From Multifurca ochricompacta (lineage: Eukaryota; Basidiomycota; Agaricomycetes; Russulales; Russulaceae), in the NCBI GenBank assembly GCA_022496185.1, contig WTXG01000143.1, forward strand, positions 27,477-91,476: 64,000 nucleotides of DNA. Reading direction: 5' to 3'. The stretch's first letter is position 1; every line of letters begins with the position of its first letter. Shown here in pieces: positions 1 through 11,366 of this stretch. The notes under the pieces are model-generated. The model saw nothing but the letters and a program-made list of their open reading frames with translations. It did no database searches and was not told the origin of the DNA. The translations under genes were made by a program, and so were the position numbers.

Positions 1-1161
1 CCACACTTCATGCACTTGTTTCCTCGTTTGATGGGTGCTGGGTGCGGACTGGCCTTCGAGTGTGTGTTTGTGGGAAAACGTTTGGTATCGCTATAGCTCC
101 GGGCACGGCCATAATAACAATGGCACTGTAAACGCAGTCGATGTCTCCCCGACCCGATGAATATGATCGAGCCTTGTAATGTGCGACTGATGATCATCGG
201 CGGAAAAGATAACGTCAGTCACACATAACAGGGACAGTATGTCAGGCTCGGAGACATTCACGCCTAGCAACAACCGGTAGAATAGGATCGGTAGCGTGGC
301 ACCAGTAAGGCGGGAATCTGTCCATCTAGCAACATTGTGTTGTAGGTTGGACTTTTTCAAGAAAGAATCTACACAATGAAGTAATTGGACCGTGTATGAG
401 CGTTGAGCTCAGTGGTGCTTGTCAATGAATGGTGGCCCGTCATTTTTTCTGTGAGTGCGCCGCTGTGACCGGTGGACATACAGAGAACAGGCGAAAGGTG
501 ACCATTTACAAAGAATGACGAAGTATGAGGTCGAGACTCAGATGATGAGATGACCTACTTGGAGCTCAGCGAACTCAGCGGGCTCAGCAAAACGATCTCC
601 GATTCGGCAACCCATTCGGGCCCAGCGGCCAGGACATTGCCACCCTCTCTCCTCTCTCCATCCCGTCAACCTCCTCCACCCACTCAGGCTGTCGCCACTC
701 GTGCTTCCGGGTCTTGAGATTCTTCTTTTTTTCGCTGTTCTCCATGCAATACAAAAAAAAACCCCCCTCTGCTTACCGTTTTGCATCTCCTTCCACTCCG
801 GGAAGGCGCAGTGCCTTGGCCATACAAGGGATGTGTTGTATTTTTCCCATTCCGCGACCCTTCCTTGTTCTCGGCTCTCTGGCACCCATCGTCGACATCT
901 CCAGGCACAATATTAGGTTACTCCTCCGGCATCTTCCTAGTAGACAAGGATGCTAAGTTACAATGCAAGAGTTTCTGCACGCTTTCTGGAGCCCTTGAGA
1001 CTTGTACTCATAATTTTGCGCACCTCCGTCGTCACGATCTAGGCGGCTCACGTATAATTTTCTCATTTGACATTTTTCCAATTATTTGTCCTTGTAGCCT
1101 CTCGTTGATATAAGAATAAGATGGTTTGCTTCTGTGGATCCCAGCTACCCAAAACTATACC
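1..1161. other. Intergenic, no gene recognised
   Basis: No open frame here shows codon structure, a domain or a plausible exon chain. The last 400 bases before the ATG at 1162 are pyrimidine-rich on the + strand, as is common for fungal promoters and 5' leaders. The region probably holds the 5' regulatory sequence of the downstream regulator gene; nothing more can be supported. Confidence 0.5.
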
Positions 1162-2556
1162 ATGGAGTTCTATAATAACTTAGACCCGTCATTATTCCCT
1201 CAGTATGACACGTTCATGCAATCTCATGACTTACCTGGAGAATATCAAGCTTCTCAGATGATACAGAATCTTGATACATTTCAACTACCGCCAGGTGCGG
1301 AAGCTACAGATTCACCCTCATTTACCCTTCGTCGGCAGGCCGGGTATTTCTCGCAAGCTTTACCCCCCCAAGGGTACACTCAAACAGAAGAGCACGCTGG
1401 CCGGATGCTCACAACTTCCGCTGTCAATAGTCAAAGCGACGGATCCGAGTCAAGTCTCTATGCTCCTAGTCCTTCGGATTCGAATTCTCCATCGCCATCG
1501 CCATCACCATCGCATGTATTTAATTTACGAGCTCTTATACCCAGTAAGTCACAGCGGCTCTCGAGGTTTGCTTCAGTGCTGATGCAGACGATCAGGAATT
1601 GGCCCTGTATCCTTTTCACATCGAATACCAGATAATGCAACAAGAGATATACCCCAGAACCACCATCCCCTTCCTTTCATTCCCGAAATTCCTCTTATCC
1701 ACCATACATGCCTCCGCCCGCGAACGCCGTTCCATACCTAGGCGTGCCTCAACCTCCATTTACGTTCTCCATGCCGTTGTCGATGTTAGAAGTGCCCACA
1801 CTACCAGCGTCCTTAGACACTAACTTCCCTCTAATTTTCCCCACTCCGCACGACGTGCTGGATGCTGCATCTTCGGACTTTGCCAGGCCCTCCAGCGAGG
1901 CCGATATTCTCCACGTACCGGATGTCCAAACACCATTCTGTCACCGTATGCTCACTCTAGTTTCTCAGCTGTGCCATCAAGTTCACAGACCGGTCCCGCG
2001 GACATGATGGTGGGACCATCATCTCAAACTCCGACCATTCTCTTGACCGGTGTGGGCACTGATGATCCCACTCTGACATTCTCCTCGTCTGGCTCGCAGA
2101 AAGAAGAACAAGAACAAGAAGAACCGAATAGTACAAATCCCTCCTCCTCTTTACGCGTCGTCTCGTCTGTCGTCTCATATGATGCCCCGCATCAAAAAGT
2201 GGATCGACGACCGCCATTAAGAGAGCAACGTAAGCCCAGGAAAGGCAAGCGTAAGGCCCCACCGAAAGATCAGAAAGCAACCAAGAGACTTCGAGATCAG
2301 AGGAAAAAAGAAGACGAAGCAATACAAGCTCTCTATGGCCTGTTCGTTCCTGATGACGTCGGGGTAAAGCAGAAGAAGGATTGGCTGAGTACAAGTACGC
2401 GTTCATATATACTTGGCCCTCCCCACTCTAAAGGTTTTTTCAGTCTTGTACTACGCGAGCGGGTTTGTGGCAAGAGAAAAGGAGAAGAACGGCTCAGCTC
2501 GCGTCGAAACTCCCTCGGGGTCTACTCATGTGATTGACCACCCAGCTTCGGGATGA
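1162..2556 (+). CDS. Putative basic helix-loop-helix transcription regulator
   Basis: The start ATG at 1162 sits in a good context (ACCATGG). Exon 1 (1162-1543) encodes an S/P/Q-rich, low-complexity N-terminus. An intron at 1544-1657 (GTAAGT..CAG, 114 nt) keeps frame. The next exon is P/S-rich, followed by an acidic-then-basic stretch (about 2100-2270). The segment at 2270-2480 reads as basic region (KRLRDQRKKED), amphipathic helix, loop (LFVPDDVGV), then a second helix after a 49-nt intron (2395-2443). That layout resembles fungal HLH DNA-binding domains. The protein ends at TGA 2554-2556. Frame must change by one base around 1915-1950 with no convincing intron, so a missing base or unrecognised splice is likely there. 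Role inferred: nuclear DNA-binding regulator, target unknown. No typical leucine-rich helix-2 core was confirmed, so another small DNA-binding fold is possible. Confidence 0.55.
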
Positions 2557-2828
2557 TCGATGGCGTTTCGGGGTCCCCGGGACATGAAGATACACTTTAG
2601 GATTTCTCAAATCTAGGCTTGGCCAATAGGAAAGTGACTTTGACCATCGAGGGCTGGAGCTTGCTTAACCTACATGAGCCGAGAGAGTATAACGAATTAG
2701 GTAAACAATACGATGATATTATGGACTGGTTGCGTGAGTTACGACTAAGGACACTTGCTGTAATACTACAGTACATACCTCCCACTCTCTCATGTACAAT
2801 ATAGTATCCAAGCACACTCGCATGAGAC

Positions 2829-3414
2829 TTAGCACTTGATTCTTCCCTGTCTGGTGCGTAGCAGACGTAGCCTGGGCCCTATAACTACATCTCCATCCTT
2901 GATGCTAACGATCTCTCTCTCGGCAAGATCGTTGAAGTACTTCTCCGTTTCTGAATTTACCCGATCCACATTGGCCCTGAATTCACGGTAAGAAGATTCG
3001 AGGCATTCTTGGCAAACACCCTCGCGACCACGGTCTGCTTCGAAGCGTGCTGCGATATCGGCGTTGACAATATTCTGGTGACGAGCGAGTTCTATGACAC
3101 GGGTGTAGTATTGGACTTTGTGTTCTTCGGACTCCAACGCTTTCTCGCCGAAACGTACGAACTTATCCAGGTCCATGCACTGTTTAATTTCTGCGCAAAT
3201 TCATTATTTAAAAGTAAATAAAAAAGTCTCTTCGATAACGGGGCGGAATAAGTCATTCTCACGTACCATCTAGCATGCGAACGAGCTCGTCGTCCTCTCT
3301 TCTCAACAATTTCCTTTCCTGCGCAAGGGGATTACACTCTTGGTGGTGCAACACGTTTCTCCAGGCGGCTTCAACTTCGGCAGGACTGGGGTTAACAAAA
3401 GAAGCCTGAGTCAT
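2829..3414 (-). CDS. Small charged helical protein, unrecognised
   Basis: Two exons on the minus strand: 3414-3267 and 3190-2829, split by a 76-nt intron (GTACGT..GCGCAG) that joins in frame to give about 169 residues. The start is ATG 3414 (M-T-Q-A-S). An upstream in-frame ATG at 3498 would add a hydrophobic 28-residue leader and cannot be excluded. The product is rich in E, R, D and K with long predicted helices (EERKLLRRED-like, then FGEKALESEEHK). It has two Cys in a C-x-x-C pair (VCQECLES) but no recognisable domain. It ends convergently near the regulator gene. Function unknown; gene reality is supported by the clean splice and acidic/basic helical composition only. Confidence 0.5.
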
Positions 3415-4318
3415 GTTGTTCGATGTGAGGTGGTTAGTCGGTAGGATATATATGAGGAGGAGGATGATGTGTTTGAGTATGTATGGATGTCTCAGCATGG
3501 CTTTTTATCAGGAAGGCTTGGTAGAGGGGGGCCATGTCAGGCCATGGGTCAAGGCACTGGCACTGGCAGGGCCAAAAACAAAAAGTCATGGCGAGTCCTC
3601 TTTGTTAGTTGTTTTGTCCGCCGCTGCACGTATTGTCATGATCTTTGACATGGTCACAATGAAGTGAAGGAGGAGATGAGGCGCCTCCGTGCGACGATGA
3701 CTACTAATTGTCAAAAGCGGTGTTGGGGGAAAACAAAAAAAAGTATTGTTTAGAGCGGAATCATCGCTGAACATCAACGCAACTTGTCTATACGTAAATG
3801 AGTGACGATTGCCCTCCGTATCACCATGCCTACAAGTTTGCTATCACAATTGGGTAAACGGCAAGTATTGTTTCAAATTTGCAAACAACCACTTCAGGTC
3901 TGATGACCGGGGCGGTGCAGTTGAACGTGTACACATAACCACATCCATAACCCCTCGTGTACTGTTCTGGCAGCAGACAGCAGATAATTGTCTGTGGGAA
4001 GGAACAAACAGGATACAGGAGACTGACCTGGGAAGTCACGTGGCCACAAGTTGATGAAGAATGTACTTTGTCCCTTGTTGTGCCTCTCACCCCCATTTAC
4101 CATCGTAGCCATCGTAATTATGTCCACGCAAGTGATAGCCAATAGACTCAAACTACGTGTGAGTGGAGTAGAACATGGGACGACTTTGTGGCTCAGACAA
4201 TAGCCGGAACAGTCTGGTTGTCTGGCAGTGATGCTTCTGACCAATGCGGACCTGGCCCGAGATCTCCTCTTCTGAGATCTAAAACTACAGTGGGCCACTC
4301 TCCTTAATCTTAATCCAT
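3415..4318. other. Intergenic between divergent host genes
   Basis: About 900 bases between the 5' ends of the unrecognised minus-strand gene and the DUF202 gene. Short open frames on both strands lack codon structure. It presumably contains both promoters; no motif stood out enough to annotate. Confidence 0.45.
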
Positions 4319-5105
4319 ATGTCATTAACACGAAAAACTTCCTCAAACTCTCATTCCCCTTTGCGCGCATCTAGTAATGGCTTAACGAACCCTGATGACC
4401 ATCTCTCACTACTACAACCTTCAAATGACAACCACACCAGGCCAAAATCTCCAAGTGAAGACCCTTCACCTTCAACATCTTCAACTCGACATCGACACAA
4501 AGCGGACGACGTGGCAGTGGGAGTAGGTGCACTACCATTCAGCCTCTCCCTCACCTGCAAAACACCGGCTCTGTCGCACGCGACCACCTCGCATCCGAAC
4601 GCACCTTTCTAGCGTACGTTCGCACTAGTCTCTCCTTTGCATCCGCTGGGGTCGGTGCGTTTCTCTCTCTTTCTCTTTTGTTTCTCTGGTATGAATATAG
4701 ATATGTTCCCCCCCCCTTTACAACTATAAATATGACGATCGAAATAGCCCTTGTGCAGCTTTTCCATGTTTCTATCAGCACGAGTTCAAATAATTTCGGG
4801 GGAGGTGGGGTAGCGGTCGCTCCATACGGACGACCCTTGGGAGCTACGCTAATAGCAATTGGTATAGCCGTGCTTGTCATGGGTGAGCATGTTCATCTAT
4901 CTCTACCCAAAAGACATCGCAAACATGGCTGACTGGCGTGGTTGATGGTGCTGCTGCGTTCGTAGGCACACTACGATATTTTACCATACAGCGCGCGCTG
5001 CCACAAGGACTCTTCCCGGCTGCCCGTCTGAGTGTGTTTGTACAGGCCGTGGCTCTTGCAGCGCTCGTCGGAGTCGTTTTTGGCATTCTCGTCGTTACGA
5101 AATGA
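4319..5105 (+). CDS. DUF202-family integral membrane protein
   Basis: The family signature is visible from about 4555: NTGSVARDHLASERTFLAY followed by VRTSL and a hydrophobic helix. The exon ends at 4654. Intron 4655-4747 (93 nt) and intron 4883-4965 (83 nt) both splice in frame. Three membrane segments are seen: TFLAYVRTSLSFASAGV..LVQLF, then LGATLIAIGIAVLVMG, then the C-terminal VQAVALAALVGVVFGILV, with RYFTIQ between the last two, typical of the family. It stops at 5105. The S/T-rich N-terminal exon from ATG 4319 lies in a frame one base off the domain, and the only GT..AG solution is a 32-nt gap (4511-4542), so a missing base near 4540-4555 is more likely. DUF202 proteins (related to the membrane part of fungal VTC proteins and bacterial YidH) lie in vacuolar or other membranes; their biochemical role is not settled. 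Confidence 0.8.
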
Positions 5106-5538
5106 GCACCCGTGTGATAGATGTGATGTGCGTCATGGTGCGAATGGAATGGCGCTGTCGGTGATCCAGCGGAACGGTGGAATACGTTCACGCCATCGAC
5201 GGTGATGGTGTTTAGCTCAACTTTCCTCTTTTGAAAGTCATACCCCTCCCAAACAACCACCTTATCTTCTTCCCCTTTCGGAAGACTTGTCCCCATTGGT
5301 CCTACGCATATTATGCCTCGGCCAAGGTACTACCCTGAGTGGGGTCTTTCTGGTTCCATTTTTTCCTGGCACTTGCATCAAGTAAATTGACCCTCTCCGT
5401 TTCCTCGTTGTCAGGGTGACTGACCTGTGCGTGAGGGGTAAGATGGAGGGGAGTAGAGGGTTGGCTAAGCTTGAGGGACAGATGGCGTATTACCTTGCTG
5501 GAGAAAAAAAGGCGCCAACGTGGTCTTGTCGTCACCAT
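5106..5538 (-). CDS. Tentative small spliced gene, unrecognised
   Basis: On the minus strand an exon 5538-5494 (starting M-V-T-T-R-P) is followed by a clean 69-nt intron (GTAATA..CAG, 5425-5493). Exon 5424-5334 then carries a polar stretch. Continuing needs a 32-nt GT..AG gap (5302-5333), which is too short for a normal intron, after which the frame runs on through a His-rich segment (HSHHDAHHIYHTG). The 3' end is unclear and would overlap the DUF202 3' end. It may be real with a missing base, or chance. No family recognised. Confidence 0.25.
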
Positions 5539-5837
5539 GATCAATAGTGTAGTCTGCTTTGCTGGACGTAAACCACTAGGTAATGCATGAATGAAAACGC
5601 GGATGCCGTTTCCGGGGTACACTATTCGGGAAGGTATGAGTTGATGGGGCGTACTAGTTGTTGTATCTGCCCCACAACAGGGACTAAATAGTAAGGTGTG
5701 ATGCCAGTGTAATTGTAACTTGCGATGCTAGGCTTTTAGGGGGAAGAATGAACTATCTCATCAAGTCGTTAACCAGTGAGGGAGCGTGTGAACGGTTTTT
5801 AATTGCTGACTCCTTCAATCTTTGACTGAGGGGTATC

Positions 5838-6165
5838 TGTTACAATACCTAATACGATACCTTTCCCCGTGCTATACAGACAGAAACGTACGATACTGCA
5901 ACGTACGACTTTTTCTCCTCCTTTACTCTTACTAGCCTCAAACCTTAGCAGCACCCTTAACATAATAACGTCATCCTCTTCCACTCCTATTTAAGTTACC
6001 ATACGCTCAAGCTATATTCCTTAGTCTTGAGCTTTTGTGATCTACGTAGCTCTGTGACCCGGAATATCACCCTCTCTCCTCTTTACTTGAGCTGCGCGCT
6101 GAGTAACTGCCTTGCCTCCCAAACTATTGGACTTTGGACCAGCGAACTGAGCTTCGAACGTAACA
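5838..6165 (+). repeat. 5' LTR of outer Ty3 element
   Basis: 328 bp, TGTTACAA..CGTAACA, 5' TG and 3' CA. It is identical to the reassembled right copy. It contains a TATA-like box at 5988-5995 about 35 bases ahead of the inferred RNA start near 6021-6023. Confidence 0.95.
5988..6034 (+). promoter_or_regulatory. LTR promoter and inferred RNA start
   Basis: TATTTAAG at 5988-5995 is the likely TATA element. The segment 6021-6034 (TTAGTCTTGAGCTT) lies about 26-40 bases downstream, where transcription would begin. It is exactly complementary to the primer-binding site at 6167-6180, the arrangement expected for Tf1-type self-priming. Confidence 0.6.
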
Positions 6166-6180
6166 TAAGCTCAAGACTAA
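6166..6180 (+). other. Self-primer binding site of outer Ty3 element
   Basis: One base after the LTR, AAGCTCAAGACTAA (6167-6180) is a 14-base perfect complement of LTR bases 6021-6034. A tRNA 3'-end complement ending in TGG is not present here. The site therefore fits self-priming from the 5' end of the element's own RNA, as established for Tf1. Confidence 0.65.
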
Positions 6181-6205
6181 ACCAGAAAATCTTTGAACAG
6201 AAACT

Positions 6206-8550
6206 ATGTCTGCACCCATGAACCCTGCTCCCGTTGCTCCCATACATACGACCCTCCCATTCCCACTGAACCCCAGACTGACCAATGACATCCCTCTACT
6301 GGAACGACTGAACACTCACTGGATTAATGTTTCCTCCTCGACTGCTAATGTCCCCTGGACTGGCTACTTCGCCGCGGCAGGACAAAAGCTTATCCCCATT
6401 GAACGATACAATGGGCTCTGGTTTGAGCTTGCCTTCTTCGCCTCTGTCAATTTGTATCAAGCCATCCGTTTGGCCCGAGCATCTTTCAACCTTCCTCGCA
6501 TCCCTGAAGTACCTGTTAACATACAATTACTCATTGATTCCTCATTGGATGGTGGTGACACACAGACAACAACGACTACTCCAGTCCCAAGTCCAGGACA
6601 AAACGACAAACGCCTAGAAGGAACAGTAGCATTCCTGTCACGGCTCTATTTTATTTTTCCTTTTCCTTTCTCCCTTTTGGATCACATGACTGTGGGAAGA
6701 TTACCCAGCAGTCTCAACATGTGATCATGGGAATGTAGTCGTGACATGGATCATGTGACCGAGTCACATGTAATAGTCACATGCTGCTTAGTCAGCACAA
6801 GAGCCACTCAACAATAACAAGTCGATCCTCTATTGTGTTTACCACAATAGGCAAGGCCCCACAGTCTAGACGGTTCTAGACCAAGTGGAGCCGTTATCAA
6901 GATAAGAAGAGTCCAGCCTAGAAGGTTCTAGGTAAGTGGAGCTCTAGATAAGGGCCCAGGTTGGGCCATGGCCAATTTTAGCACAGAATCATATGTATCA
7001 GTAGATAGACGTGTTCCAGACCTAAGGGCTAGACTACATATCAGTTATCTACTCCACAGTGACGTCATTATGACATCACACTGTGGAGCATGATCAGTCA
7101 GCAGAGTAAAGCAGCTTACGAATCACAGAGATAAGGCTCAGTCAGCAATACAGCTGACTGATACTTGCTGATTCTTGCTTACACTTACTGCTTACCTCGT
7201 TACACTGAGAAATGTATATAAGACCCTCTGTAACAGCCTGTAGCCCCCCATCTTGTCCTCTTGGGGCTGCAGGTGAGTAACTGTCTACACGAGTTTGATA
7301 CATAGTGCTAATGACATACTGCCTCCCTGTGTGACTCGATCCTTTGGATCTTGTCCTCTTGGGGCTGCAGCTTCTTCCAGTTTCAGAACGCCGTCATCGT
7401 GGTTGCATAAACCACATTGGGTGACACAGTTCCTGGTCATTGCTTAACGCGTGACGTTTGCCTCCGTGGTATGCCCAACGACTTAGGTCACCACACCTTT
7501 GCCCTTCTTGGTTACTAATCGTACATGGAGCTTCACCCGTTACAATTCCGTTTCAGAGGCGACAGAACCCAATCAGAACACTTTTTATCCGTCTTTCACC
7601 AATATATGAGTATAAACGATCAAGCTGAAATCACATGCAACCCAATGAAGAAATCACACTTCTTTATACAACAGATGGAAGGACCACTAGTACAAACCTT
7701 TCAACTTGGCATGATCAACGACCTCCGAGCAATCGAAGCTGGAACAATGAAAATTACACAGCCAACACCCTGGGAATATACTGAAGAACGATTTAAAGCA
7801 TCATATTTTGACTTTGGCATCAAAGAACGAGCTTACGATGAGCTAAGAAAACTACAAATGACTGGTGGATGAATTGACGAATATTTAACAAACTTTGCAT
7901 CTCTAGTCACTCGTTCCGATGTCCACCCAAATGATGCCAGTACTCTATGCCTTTTTGCGTCTGGACTTCAAGGAGATTTAGCGAAGAACTGTGTCCTTCG
8001 TCATCGACCAACAACCTTACAGGAATGGGGACATGCAGCACAACAGGAAAATACAGCTTATCTTACCATCAAAACAATTGAACAAGATCAACGTGATCGC
8101 GGAACTCGATCCTCCACCCCTCTTGCGCCTAGACCAACAATGACTTCCAATACCCCATTTTGGCGCCGCCCTGCAAATCAACGACCAAATCAAATACAAC
8201 CCCCACGAGACCCGAATGCGATGGACATTGACGTTATTCGACGTGCCATCACAGATGAAGACAAGGAGCGATGCAAGCGCGAAGGTCTTTGCTTCTTTTG
8301 CATGAAAAAGGGGCATCTTTCACGTGACTGCCCCCACAAGAAGCCTCGTATTGCCACTGCAACAGTCGATACCCTGACCACTCCTGCAACATCCACAACA
8401 AACTCCATGACACCAGCTCCCACACTACAAACCGCATCAAAAAAATCTAATGCTGAACAAATCGCGGCCCTCCTCAAACAGATGACTCCAGAAGAAGAAG
8501 AGGAGGTTCAAGCGTTACTAGATAAAGAGTCGGGTTTTCTGCCAGCCTGA
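6206..8550 (+). pseudogene. gag: gag of outer Ty3 element, interrupted
   Basis: Capsid/nucleocapsid polyprotein of the outer element. It starts at ATG 6206 and is cut at 6635 by solo LTR A. After removing 6636-7544 and one TSD copy, the frame continues directly (VAF then RFRGDRTQSEHF). The capsid-like region runs to about 8100. A CCHC zinc knuckle (CFFCMKKGHLSRDC) lies near 8288-8330 and binds packaged RNA. An in-frame TGA at 7870-7872 sits where Arg is expected (CGA to TGA). The gag frame closes just after 8540, one base out of frame with protease; a missing base in the GGGTTTT run at 8532-8538 would fuse them. Confidence 0.85.
6636..7544 (+). mobile_element. Solo LTR A (909 bp) inside gag
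   Basis: TGTCACGG..CCGTTACA, flanked by 5-bp TSD ATTCC at 6631-6635 and 7545-7549. It contains a TATA motif (TGTATATAAG, about 7213) and two copies of TTGTCCTCTTGGGGCTGCAG (about 7251 and 7351). A diverged related segment lies at 42,629-43,260. It is the product of LTR-LTR recombination of another retrotransposon family. Its orientation follows the TG..CA ends and the TATA box. Confidence 0.85.
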
Positions 8551-9305
8551 AGGGACGTCCCGCCCTTAAGGCCATTGTAGATCGGTTTGTACCTAAAGCT
8601 CTCAGAATACAAACATCATTTTCTACCATTGGGACTGTGTCTGCACTCGTTGACAGCGGTGCAACCGAAAATTTCATCCATCAAAAGTTTATCTCGCAAC
8701 ACCACCTCCATACTAACCCGCTCCCTACTCCAAAAACGATCTCAAATGTTGATGGTTCCCCGAACGCTGCTGGTTCCATCTCTTGTTTCCTTCCCTGTAC
8801 AGTCCACACCGGCTCCAAAACCTGTTCATTCAACTTCTTTGTTACGGACCTTGGCAGCGAAGACATCATCTTAGGCTACCCTTGGCTTGCTCACACCTCA
8901 CCAACTATCACCTGGCCAACCGCATCCATCCAGGAGCACGTCTGTATCCTTCCGCAGGGGCAAAATCCAGCTCCTTCACCCCCAATACCCTATCACATTA
9001 ACTCTACCTCTTTAGGATTACTACCTGGCGAAGAACTCATCATGCGTCTATCACCCGCCACTGAACTAGCCATACAACAGCAACCTCCTTCAGATGTCAC
9101 GATCCCAGAACAGTATCAACACTTCACCAAGGTCTTCTCCGAGGATGCTGCACTACGCTTCCCAGATGCGCGACAATGGGATCACGCCATTGATCTAAAA
9201 CCTGATGCTCCTGCAACACTTGACTGTAAGATTTATCCACTTAATCCAGCTGAACAAACTGCATTAGAAGAATTCCTACATGAACATTTATCAAAAGGCT
9301 ACATC

Positions 9306-9791
9306 TGTCACAGTTAGGTGCGGAACTGTGTCGGGGTCGGATGGGAGCAAGACAAGTCAAGGTTCAAAGGTCACAGTGGATCAAGCCTAGTTCAAAGTCG
9401 ATAGGGCACGCGCGTGAGATTCGAAGTCGACGGCAGAGACGCTCGGTCCTGCAGCAAGTTCAAGATGATGAAGGCTCTCCAAGTCACATCTTGGAGAGTT
9501 CAAGTGGGGTTCTAACTGGGAGGACTCAAGGATTCCGAAGCACCTTTGATTGAACACAAGAGAACAGACTTAGTCTGTCTCTCTACTCTAGTTGGTCTTT
9601 AAATACATGTAGTTCTAGCTATGTCATAGTAAATAGAAGGTTCTAGTTCTATGATATAATATCTAAATGGTTGAGCAGTAGAACGAGCTAGAACTAAGGA
9701 GAATTAGGAGGGGTTAGGCCCTCAGTAAGTAAAACACCGGTGAAACACAATGTCAAGTCATTAGTAACGTCGCAGGGAGAATTCTGTCACA
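9306..9791 (-). mobile_element. Solo LTR B, same family as element C
   Basis: 486 bp, reverse orientation, nearly the same sequence as the LTRs of element C (24596-25084, 27999-28488). TSD ACATC at 9301-9305 and 9792-9796. It splits the outer element between protease and reverse transcriptase. Removing it joins KGYI to RESKSQYASPF in frame. Confidence 0.92.
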
Positions 9792-10598
9792 ACATCCGTG
9801 AATCCAAATCCCAATACGCATCTCCTTTCTTCTTTGTAAAGAAGAAAGATGGCAGCAAATTACGACCAGTACAAGACTATCGAAAGCTAAATGAACATAC
9901 CCTCCGAAATACGTACCCTCTCCCTCTCATTGATGAACTAATTGCCAAGGTACGACATGCAACGCTATTTACCAAGTTTGACGTTCGATGGGGCTATAAC
10001 AATGTATGTATCAAAGAGGGTGACCAGTGGAAGGCTGCTTTCAAAACAAACAAAGGACTTTTCGAACCTCTAGTCATGTATTTTGGACTAACTAATTCCC
10101 CGGCGACATTCCAAACCATGATGAATGCACTCTTTCGAAAGGAACTGGATGAAGGCTGGCTAGTAATTTACATGGACGACATCCTAATAGCAACCACCAA
10201 CGACCCCACCTTCCACCAACAATGCGTCACACGCATCCTCCAAATTTTACTCGACAATGATCTATTCCTAAAACCATCAAAATGCACTTTTCACACAAAT
10301 AAAATAGACTACCTTGGCGTCATTCTCGAACACGGTACTGTATCCATGGACCCTACAAAAGTTAATGGTCTTCTAGAATGGCCAACCCCCACATCCGTAA
10401 AACAAGTCCGCAGCTACCTCGGCTTTGGCAATTACTACTGTCGTTTTATTAAGGGATATTCTCAACTCGCGCGGCCACTGATTGATCTCACTAAACTAGC
10501 CACACCATGGACCTGGTCAGAAAAAGAAGAGAAAGCATTCAATACACTTAAGAAAATGTTCAGTTCCGCCCCTGTATTACGACAACTGCGTATACAAG

Positions 10599-11008
10599 TG
10601 TTGAGCCGGTAACGGATCAGAGTTGGCCGGACCGGATCAGAGGTGACCGGAGTTGCCGGTGCAAGACGGAGTTAAGTGGACATTGTAATATACCTACTGA
10701 CATTCCACTCGTTTACTATGATTACTTATGATTAAAGATACAATCCTTTATGACCATAGCACAGCACACTCTTTACAGTATTTAAGGACATTATTTCTGT
10801 AGTGTACACTTCAGTTTTGACCATTCACAACTGAAGTGAGTATTTACTTAGATTATCTTTACCACGCGTATAGCTAACATTACTCGTGTAGTTATCTTGC
10901 TACCCGTTTAGGTAAAGACTAATTAATGTATAGTTTTGACCATTCACAACTGAATTATCTTGCTACCCGTTTAGGTAGCGCTTATCTAACCTCAGCTGCG
11001 TTTCCACA
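10599..11008 (+). repeat. 5' LTR of copia-1
   Basis: 410 bp, TGTTGAGCCGG..CTGCGTTTCCACA. It contains internal short direct repeats (TTTTGACCATTCACAACTGA occurs twice, and the CTACCCGTTTAGGTA block twice). Six substitutions separate it from the 3' copy. Confidence 0.95.
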
Positions 11009-11020
11009 GGTTATGGGCCC
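11009..11020 (+). other. copia-1 primer-binding site (half-tRNA iMet type)
   Basis: GGTTATGGGCCC immediately follows the 5' LTR. It is complementary to the anticodon stem-loop of initiator tRNA-Met (GGGCUCAUAACC) with one G-U pair. Priming from an internal tRNA-iMet fragment is known for copia-class elements. The same site is used by copia-2. Confidence 0.7.
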
Positions 11021-11366
11021 TGGCCGTAACTGAATAATCCAGAAGAAGATTGACACTTTATTACACAAGCTTCCTTTTCAGACCACGCGTTTTTTGATAT
11101 CTCCCGAAAAGGCAAGCCTCTGTTCACTTGTAGAACCCCATTCCCCGGCTCCTGGAACCGGTGGATCGGTGTAGACTGGGCCCCTCACCCAGGCTTCGCG
11201 CGAGCCGTGCGAGGTAGCGTGGCGACGCTGAAGCACATGCGAGTAATCCCTAACAAGGGACTGGACTTCCGAGTTCAGAGCATACAGTTGGATGCATCGG
11301 GGTTGGTCTGATCTTGATAATCTGGGTCTAACGCTCCACCCAGATTGAAAACCGTCGCTTAGCAGC

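Noticed and set aside
2597..2815. Open frames on both strands at 2597-2815 as a small gene
   Set aside because: The two frames are complementary shadows of the same DNA, no splice-supported extension was found and no domain is visible.
8510..8700. Programmed ribosomal frameshift between gag and pol of the outer Ty3 element
   Set aside because: The offset is the same one-base deficit seen in many unrelated genes here, and one added base in the GGGTTTT run fuses the frames without any overlap or slippery-site logic. Not excluded.
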